Assembly: GCA_019424135.1 (NCBI GenBank)
Contig: JAHYZZ010000003.1
Coordinates: forward strand, 42,187-96,852
Direction: 5' to 3'
Source of the DNA: Lachnospiraceae bacterium
Lineage (GTDB): Bacteria > Bacillota > Clostridia > Lachnospirales > Lachnospiraceae
Length of the DNA: 54,666 bases
A model generated the notes under the pieces. That model saw only the letters and a list, made by a program, of their open reading frames with translations. It was not told the origin of the DNA and did no database searches. The translations under genes and the position numbers were made by a program. Positions 49,054-54,666 of this stretch are shown in pieces. Every line of letters starts with the position of its first letter. The first letter of the stretch is position 1.

Positions 49054-50031
49054 CTACAACTCCAGGTAAGCCTTCAACACTTCGTTGAGGTCTGCCGCGA
49101 TTCCATAATCTGCAATATTGTAAATCGGGGCATTTTCGTCGGTATTGACTGCAACCATAAGTTTGGTGTCCTTGATCCCTTCTGTATGCTGGATCGCACC
49201 GGATACTCCAAGTGAGATACAAATCTTTGGCCGGATGGTAAATCCCGTCTGCCCAATCTGATTCTGAAACGGAATCTGTCCAGTATCTGCCAACGGTCTT
49301 GTCCCGCCAATGGCAGCCCCGATCTTCTCCGCAAATGCTTGCAAAAGTGCAAAACTTTCTGGTTCTTCGGCTCCTCTTCCACCTACAACAACCACATCTG
49401 CTGCCAGAATGCTGTCTGTCTCGGCTTCTGCCGGAACGGCTTCTGTCACTTCAATCTTAGATTGGGGAAGAAAAATATCCTCAAAACAGGTAACCTTAGC
49501 TTCCCCCTCTCCTTCATACGGAGTGTAGACTCCGGGTCTCACTGTCATCATCTGGGGATAATAGCCTTCTTTTGTCACAATCGTAACAAAAACATTTTCG
49601 CCAAAGGAAGGTTTGTTTTGTTTGATATAGTAAGACCCGTCTTCTCTTTTGTCTACCAGAAGTTCCGTACAGTCTGCTGTCAACCCGCAGTTCAGCTTTA
49701 CCGCCACCCGTGAAAAAATAGAGCGGCCCATCGTCGTTGCCGGGATCAGCACACTGGTCGGATGAATCCTTTTCAGCATTTCCGCAATTACCTGGCTTAG
49801 CGCATCATCTTGAAACGCACAGTCTCTGTCCGTCTTCACTGCGTAAACCTCATCCACACCTGACGCCTTCAACTGATCAACGAGAGCTTCACATTCTTTT
49901 CCTGCGACAATCGCCTGAATCGGCTCATTCGTCGTCTCCTTGATTTTATGTGCCGCGGAGATCAGTTCAGCTGTGACAGGCTCAATTTTTCCATTATAAT
50001 TTTCTGCATAAACGCAAATTCCATTCGCCAT
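49054..50031 (-). CDS. etfA: Electron transfer flavoprotein alpha subunit
   Basis: 325-residue EtfA. The C-terminal FAD-binding domain shows VVVVGGRGAEEPESF, IGGTRPLADTGQIP, FQNQIGQTGFTIRPKICISL, GVSGAIQHTEGI and AVNTDENAPIYNIADYGI. EtfAB accepts electrons from flavin dehydrogenases. Its start overlaps the etfB stop by one base (TAATG), so the two are translationally coupled. The adjacent DAO-type dehydrogenase is the likely electron donor. Confidence 0.95.
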   Translation of the reverse strand: MANGICVYAENYNGKIEPVTAELISAAHKIKETTNEPIQAIVAGKECEALVDQLKASGVDEVYAVKTDRDCAFQDDALSQVIAEMLKRIHPTSVLIPATTMGRSIFSRVAVKLNCGLTADCTELLVDKREDGSYYIKQNKPSFGENVFVTIVTKEGYYPQMMTVRPGVYTPYEGEGEAKVTCFEDIFLPQSKIEVTEAVPAEAETDSILAADVVVVGGRGAEEPESFALLQAFAEKIGAAIGGTRPLADTGQIPFQNQIGQTGFTIRPKICISLGVSGAIQHTEGIKDTKLMVAVNTDENAPIYNIADYGIAADLNEVLKAYLEL

Positions 50032-50825
50032 TACTCTTTTCCTTTCTCCGTCTCAATCAACTCTTTCAGTTTCTTCGCCAGTTCTTGTGGTGTTCCTGTC
50101 AGGAATTCTGCCTTTCTGTCGCTCTCAGGCTCAAAGGAGTCTGTCACAACTGTCGGAGATCCTTTCAGTCCCACTTCTTCCGGATTCATACCCATCTCCA
50201 CATTGGTATAAACGGCCAGCGGCTTGGATTTCGCCGCACGTTTGGTACGAAGCGTTGCAAGTCTTGGCTCGTTGGCGCCAAAGTTTACGCTCACAACTGC
50301 CGGCATGGCTGCCTTGATGGTTAGATCCAGTCCCTGGAACTTTTTGATCATCGTTACCTTGTCCGGCTCGCTCTCGTCATAAGAAACGGACTGGATCTCT
50401 GTCACATGAGGGATATCCAGAAATTCTGCAACCATCGCCCCTACCTGACCAGTGGCGCCGTCCGCAGACAACGCACCTCCCATGATCAGGTCAAATGTGC
50501 CATACTTTTTAATTCCCTCTGCAAGGACCTTGGCTGTTGCAATGGTATCTGCGCCACCAAAAACACGGTCCGTGATCAGACAGCTTTCATCACAGCCTAA
50601 CGCCATCGCGTCTCGGAGTGCCTTTTCTGCATCCTGTGGTCCCATGGTAAACACAACGACCTTACCCCCTGTCTGCTCTTTCAAGACAAGTGCCGCCTCA
50701 ATAGCGTTCAAGTCCGAAGGATTGATCATTCCTTCCGAACTTGCCCGCACCAGCGCGTGTGTTTCGGGATCTACAGATACATCGTTCGAAACCGGAACCT
50801 GTTTAATCAGTACTGCTATATTCAT
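50031..50825 (-). CDS. etfB: Electron transfer flavoprotein beta subunit
   Basis: 264-residue EtfB: start MNIAVLIKQVPVSNDVSVD, then NPSDLNAIEAALVLKEQTGG, VFTMGPQDAEKALRDAMALG and the AMP-binding DLIMGGALSADGATGQVG. Partner of EtfA in the same operon. It lies 19 bases after the FAD oxidoreductase gene. Confidence 0.95.
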   Translation of the reverse strand: MNIAVLIKQVPVSNDVSVDPETHALVRASSEGMINPSDLNAIEAALVLKEQTGGKVVVFTMGPQDAEKALRDAMALGCDESCLITDRVFGGADTIATAKVLAEGIKKYGTFDLIMGGALSADGATGQVGAMVAEFLDIPHVTEIQSVSYDESEPDKVTMIKKFQGLDLTIKAAMPAVVSVNFGANEPRLATLRTKRAAKSKPLAVYTNVEMGMNPEEVGLKGSPTVVTDSFEPESDRKAEFLTGTPQELAKKLKELIETEKGKE

Positions 50826-50844
50826 ACTATTCTCTCCGTTCTAC

Positions 50845-52005
50845 TTATTTCATCAGCCGCTTAAATGACCAGTCTTCCAGTAATGGGGTAGACTCTCCTC
50901 GCATAATCAGTTTTGCAAGATCTCTGCTGGCTGCAGGTGCTTCAATAACGCCATTTCCGCCGTATCCTGTCGCAAGAATATATCCCTCTACCGGAGTCTC
51001 TCCTAAGATCGGAAGGAAATCCTTGGGCTCTGCCCGGTAAGACAGCCAGGAAGACACAAGACCGCTGTCTACAATGCCAGGAACCTTTGCTTCCAGCTGA
51101 TCTAACAGGAAGTCAATGAAGTAATCATCTGTTCCGCCTGTTGCAGGAAGCTTGTCCGGATCCCACTGACCTGCATGCATTGGATTATTCAGATCCATAG
51201 AAAGATGTGATTTACAGATAAAAATGTTGTCTCCGGCTCTCAGTGCATAGAATTCTGGGTATTTCAATACCGGGAAGGTATAGTTTAACTTCTTTCCTGG
51301 AGGACAAAGGAAGAATGCTTCCGCTTTTGTATGCCAGATCGGCACATCCATTCCGACCATATCGCCGGTAAACTTGCTCCATGGTCCGGTACAGTCTACC
51401 ACATAGTCAAATTCATAGGTCTCTCCTTCATCAGTCTTTAGACCTTTGATCTTGTTATCCTCCACCATCACTTCTGTTACTTTTACACCCGTTTTAATGA
51501 TTCCGCCATTCTTCTGCATTTTCTTTGCATAAGTATTGGAAATCATAGTTCCGTCAAAATATCCGTCATCCTGTGTATAACCTGCTCCCAGAATATTTTC
51601 AGTGGAGATGTCCGGCAGGATTTCTTTGATGCGGTCTTTATCGGTAATGTACTCTCCTGTATATCCTGCTGCCTTTGCAAGTGCGATACCCGTTTTAATC
51701 GTAGCTTCCACCTGCTCGTTCGTAGCGACGACCAATGTTCCTGTCTTATCGAATCCGGCAGACCCCTTTTCCTCTGCTTCCATCTTCAGATATGACTCAA
51801 AGCCGTAGAGTCTTACATCCCAATATCTGTTCTTCAAAGAATCATCAAACAGACATACTGTTCCCGCTGATTTTGCTGTGGAAGCTCCTCCGATCGTATC
51901 CTTCTCAAACACGATTACCTCCGCATTATCATAGAGGCTTAAGTGATAACCAAGACATGCTCCTGAAATACCTCCACCAATAATACCAATTTTTTTCTTT
52001 TCCAT
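50845..52005 (-). CDS. FAD-dependent oxidoreductase, DAO family (sarcosine/glycine-type dehydrogenase)
   Basis: 386-residue flavoenzyme. N-terminal FAD motif KIGIIGGGISGACLGYHLS followed by the acidic VIVFEKD, an FDYVVDCTGPWS segment and the C-terminal second FAD contact GYILATGYGGNGVIEAP. DAO-family enzymes oxidise amino acids or N-methylated amino acids. In an anaerobe with EtfAB next door the electrons probably go to Etf rather than O2. The M20 amidase upstream suggests the substrate is an amino acid or N-methyl amino acid released from a carbamoyl compound (for example sarcosine); this is inference. Confidence 0.88.
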   Translation of the reverse strand: MEKKKIGIIGGGISGACLGYHLSLYDNAEVIVFEKDTIGGASTAKSAGTVCLFDDSLKNRYWDVRLYGFESYLKMEAEEKGSAGFDKTGTLVVATNEQVEATIKTGIALAKAAGYTGEYITDKDRIKEILPDISTENILGAGYTQDDGYFDGTMISNTYAKKMQKNGGIIKTGVKVTEVMVEDNKIKGLKTDEGETYEFDYVVDCTGPWSKFTGDMVGMDVPIWHTKAEAFFLCPPGKKLNYTFPVLKYPEFYALRAGDNIFICKSHLSMDLNNPMHAGQWDPDKLPATGGTDDYFIDFLLDQLEAKVPGIVDSGLVSSWLSYRAEPKDFLPILGETPVEGYILATGYGGNGVIEAPAASRDLAKLIMRGESTPLLEDWSFKRLMK

Positions 52006-52031
52006 ACCATTACCTGCCTTTCTTTTTTTAT

Positions 52032-53282
52032 TTATTTAACATGGCCATCCATGTTATCAACTTCTAAGATGGTACGCAGTAAAAGCTGCGCTCCTTGTTC
52101 AATATCTTTATCTTCCGTAAACTCATATCTGGAATGGCTGATGCCGTCCACGCTGGGGACAAAAATCATGCCTGTCGGAAATACGCTTGTCATGATCAAA
52201 GAATCATGAAATGCTCCGCTTGGAACCACCTTGTAATCTACACCCATTTCCTGAACCGTTTTCTCAATTGCTCCTTTTACCCAGTCAGACATGGGGGCTG
52301 GTTCATGATAGGAAATCTGCGTGAAACTATATTTCTCCCCCATCTCTTTGCAAACCTGACCCAGATATTCTTCTGCTTTTCTTTCTATGCATTCGATCAC
52401 ACCCGCATGTTGGTCGCGGATCTCCAGATGAAAAGTACAGCTGCCCGGAACGACATTGACAGAATTAGGCTGAACCTTGATTGTTCCTACCGTTGCCACG
52501 CTATATTCATTTCCGTTTTCTTTTACGATCTTTGGCACCTGTGCAATAAATCTTGATGCGGCTACCAATGCATCCTTACGATCTGTCATGATCGTACTTC
52601 CTGCATGGTTTGCCTCGCCTGTGATCACAATCTCATAACGGCTGACACCTGCAATCGAAGAGACAACTCCTACAGATGTGTTGCTCTTATAAAGGGATGC
52701 CCCCTGTTCAACATGAAGCTCCATAAAACAATGGACATCTCTTGGATCTATTTGGGCTTTCGGAGCATCCATCACTGTGATTCCATAGGCTTTCATCACA
52801 TCCGCTCTTTTATTCCCATACAGATCTTCGTCCGACTCCTTGATATCCAACTCCTGTCCGCAAATTGCACTGCTTCCAAGAAGACCACTTCCAAAGCGAA
52901 ACCCTTCTTCGTCAGTAAACACGATCACCTCCAGAGGATGGCGAAGTTTCTTTCCATTTTCAATTAATGTCTCTACAGCTTCCAGTCCACAAACGCATCC
53001 TACCACCCCGTCATATTTTCCGCCGTCCGGTACCGTATCCAGGTGAGATCCGGTCATAATCGCCGGAAGCGTAGGATCTTCTCCTTCCAGTCTGGCACGA
53101 ATATTTCCGGCCTCGTCCACTCTTGGCTCTATTCCCAGTTTCCGGAAATAGTTCATAAAGGTTTCCCTTCCTTTTACATCCTCCGCAGAGTAAGCCATCC
53201 TGGTAAAAGTTCCGTCTTCTTCCTTGCCGCACTGATAAATTTCTTCCAGACGGGAGTGAATTCTTTCAATGTTTACTTTCAT
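52032..53282 (-). CDS. M20 hydantoinase/carbamoylase family amidase
   Basis: 416-residue metallopeptidase-fold amidase. Metal site motifs are MTGSHLDTVPDGGKYDGVVG, TDEEGFRFGSGLLGSSAICG, and MELHVEQG, typical of allantoate amidohydrolase, beta-ureidopropionase and N-carbamoyl amino acid hydrolases. C-terminal SGAFHDSLIM and GISHSRYEFTED. The ATG at 53282 follows GGAGGGA; a longer in-frame start at 53330 lacks a box. As first gene of the operon it would release an amino acid from a carbamoyl derivative, complementing the ring-opening amidohydrolase at 40.7 kb. Confidence 0.9.
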   Translation of the reverse strand: MKVNIERIHSRLEEIYQCGKEEDGTFTRMAYSAEDVKGRETFMNYFRKLGIEPRVDEAGNIRARLEGEDPTLPAIMTGSHLDTVPDGGKYDGVVGCVCGLEAVETLIENGKKLRHPLEVIVFTDEEGFRFGSGLLGSSAICGQELDIKESDEDLYGNKRADVMKAYGITVMDAPKAQIDPRDVHCFMELHVEQGASLYKSNTSVGVVSSIAGVSRYEIVITGEANHAGSTIMTDRKDALVAASRFIAQVPKIVKENGNEYSVATVGTIKVQPNSVNVVPGSCTFHLEIRDQHAGVIECIERKAEEYLGQVCKEMGEKYSFTQISYHEPAPMSDWVKGAIEKTVQEMGVDYKVVPSGAFHDSLIMTSVFPTGMIFVPSVDGISHSRYEFTEDKDIEQGAQLLLRTILEVDNMDGHVK

Positions 53283-53401
53283 AATCTCCCTCCATTTGTC
53301 TCTACAACATGCACAGTTTTGCTCTTTCATTTATATACTAATTCTCTGTTTTGCACATTATTATAGATAATTTTTTAACAAAATACATCGGATTAAAAAG
53401 A

Positions 53402-53446
53402 TAAAAAAAGAAAGATAATTTATCTATCCTGGATAAACTATCTTTC
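53402..53446 (-). terminator. Terminator of the PucR/CdaR-type gene
   Basis: About 14-bp stem with one mismatch (arms 53410-53424 and 53432-53446), followed on the minus strand by a seven-T run. It separates the regulator gene from the M20 operon. Confidence 0.85.
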
Positions 53447-53467
53447 CCTTCTGTTATATGCGCAATA

Positions 53468-54666
53468 TTATATGAAATCTTTGTTATACTTCTCAATCAT
53501 CTTATAGACTACAAGCCCGATCCTGAAAGCCAGCACCTCATTGGCATTGTCAAAGTCCACTCCTGTAATCTTCGCAATCTTCTCAATTCTGTAAGAAGCT
53601 GTTTTGTAATGTACAAAAAGATCCTGAGCTGTTTTTGACAGATTCAAATTGCGGTCCAGATAGGTCTTCAATGTAATCAGAAGATCATCTCTTTGAGGTT
53701 TTTTATAATTATACAGCTTCTGCAGTCCCTCCGGCACATATTCAAGCAGCTGTTCCGGATTATCCAACTGGCATAAAAGCTTAAAAATCCCAAGATCCGC
53801 AAATAATGTAACCTGGGAATTCCCATCCTCGGAGATTTCCCCTGCGATATCCACAAAGGTAAACGCCTCATTGGCCTCCTTAAAGCTTTCCGGAAGATTG
53901 ATAATCCCTTCCACCACTTTCCCGACTCCTGCCTTCACCTGAAGCTCTTTATTATGTCTGGTAACATAGGTCTGTACCTTTTCTACCACACTTCGGATCT
54001 CCGTTCGGTATTCTTCCTGTGTCTGTTCTTTGTCTACCTCCTGTACCACCACGATCCGGTCCAGATCATTATATACCTTTACACTTGCAAAATGGCAGGC
54101 GATGGCATCACTCAAAAGATTCGTATCGCTGATCTTGGACTTGAAATCCTTTTTTTCTCTGTCCTCACCCTTCATTCCAAATACAACAACCCGGAAAAAA
54201 CCGTTAATGGGTACTCCCAGAAGACTGGTATTCTTTTGCAATTCCGCGATAGAATCAATCTTTCCATGGAGGATATTGTGCATGATATCATTTTGAAACT
54301 TCTTTTCAAGCTCTGCTACGGAATACTGCCTCACCAGTTCAAACTGCAGTGCCCAGATGGCACTGTCTGTAGCGATGCTGTCCATAACATCAAACGGGCG
54401 GTTCCTGGCAGTAATCACAAGATACAGCCGTTCACGCAGGTTCAGTTTGACTTTCACGATATACTGATCATCTTCCCCCACTTTCTGCGTCAAATACTGA
54501 TAATTTGAGTAGATCCCTGGTTCATAGACCTGCGCTTCTTTCTGGATTTCCATTGTCCTGTCTGCATTTTCGGAAGCGCCAAGACAATCTAACTGACGGT
54601 TAAACGCCGCCACCGGATTTTGGATCAGCTTCGCAAGCACATCCAAGATATTGTCCACCGCTATAT
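53468..54666 (-). CDS. PucR/CdaR-type transcriptional regulator (5' end at or beyond window edge)
   Basis: Minus-strand regulator of at least 396 residues. The C-terminal HTH_30 domain is clear: DDLLITLKTYLDRNLNLSKT, AQDLFVHYKTASYRIEKI and VLAFRIGLVVYKM. The central part (VVVFGMKGEDREK, VVEGIINLPESFKEANEAF) fits the CdaR GGDEF-like domain. A GTG at 54658 could be the start, but the frame stays open to the edge, so upstream residues may be missing. PucR-family proteins respond to purine and allantoin metabolism, which fits the adjacent M20-DAO-Etf operon as its target. Confidence 0.85.
   Translation of the reverse strand, partial: IAVDNILDVLAKLIQNPVAAFNRQLDCLGASENADRTMEIQKEAQVYEPGIYSNYQYLTQKVGEDDQYIVKVKLNLRERLYLVITARNRPFDVMDSIATDSAIWALQFELVRQYSVAELEKKFQNDIMHNILHGKIDSIAELQKNTSLLGVPINGFFRVVVFGMKGEDREKKDFKSKISDTNLLSDAIACHFASVKVYNDLDRIVVVQEVDKEQTQEEYRTEIRSVVEKVQTYVTRHNKELQVKAGVGKVVEGIINLPESFKEANEAFTFVDIAGEISEDGNSQVTLFADLGIFKLLCQLDNPEQLLEYVPEGLQKLYNYKKPQRDDLLITLKTYLDRNLNLSKTAQDLFVHYKTASYRIEKIAKITGVDFDNANEVLAFRIGLVVYKMIEKYNKDFI

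Noticed and set aside
1..54666. CRISPR arrays, tRNA or rRNA genes, intact transposases, prophage genes
   Set aside because: None was seen on either strand: no regularly spaced repeats, no cloverleaf-like gene recognised and no transposase or phage structural motifs among the reading frames.

Overview
The window looks like chromosomal DNA of a gut-type anaerobic Firmicute, most likely a Lachnospiraceae/Clostridiales member. This rests on gene style: clostridial GGAGG ribosome binding sites, ABC-importer lipoproteins, a RACo-type corrinoid activator, a PrdA-like protein, an Etf-linked dehydrogenase and UPF0597, YitT and YczE family proteins. GC is moderate, except for a visibly AT-richer block at about 39-43 kb. 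No rRNA, tRNA, CRISPR array or intact transposase was found.

Layout. 0-6 kb: the end of a KdpE-type response regulator, then a leftward operon of tex, a YitT membrane protein, a cysteine desulfidase-like enzyme and a proline iminopeptidase. 6-8 kb: a TetR regulator, a PAP2-type membrane protein and a bacteriohemerythrin. 8-15 kb: a leftward molybdenum operon holding an orphan N-terminal URO-D domain, a bis-MGD oxidoreductase, a four-cluster ferredoxin, a MobA-MoeA fusion, MobB and an SfsA-MutY fusion. 15-28.5 kb: the most distinctive part, a corrinoid methyltransferase locus. It encodes four further leftward URO-D-superfamily proteins, two corrinoid proteins, a RACo-like reductive activator and a CobW-type GTPase. 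Behind a cobalamin riboswitch with its own terminator, the first seven genes of this set (CobW through the 16.2 kb URO-D gene) appear to form one transcript. Next to it lie an NMT1/SsuA-type ABC importer and a divergent URO-D gene. The importer's promoter has an 11-bp G tract in its -35/-10 spacer.

28.5-32.5 kb: a perfect 64-bp palindrome and a P-II remnant, then an FGGY sugar kinase, a DeoR regulator, a fructose-6-phosphate aldolase-like enzyme and an orphan PrdA-like N-terminal domain. 32.5-39 kb: a polar amino acid ABC importer whose binding protein appears circularly permuted, UppP, a HAD phosphatase, a hypothetical protein and a MATE exporter. 39-43.2 kb: an AT-rich module of an NCS1 permease, an allantoinase/dihydropyrimidinase-like amidohydrolase and a LacI regulator, with two matching operators. 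43-48.9 kb: a MarR regulator, a YczE-cytidylate-kinase-like fusion, a YhgE/Pip protein, a TetR regulator and a nitroreductase. 49-54.7 kb: a leftward operon of an M20 amidase, a FAD (DAO) oxidoreductase, EtfB and EtfA, next to a PucR/CdaR-type regulator running off the end.

How it fits together (inference). The 9-28 kb region could demethylate an imported methylated compound through corrinoid proteins and feed electrons to, or process the product with, a molybdoenzyme. No pterin-binding methyl-acceptor transferase is visible in the window. The 39-54 kb region suggests uptake and hydrolysis of a ureide or hydantoin-type nitrogen compound, with oxidation of the resulting amine or amino acid through Etf.
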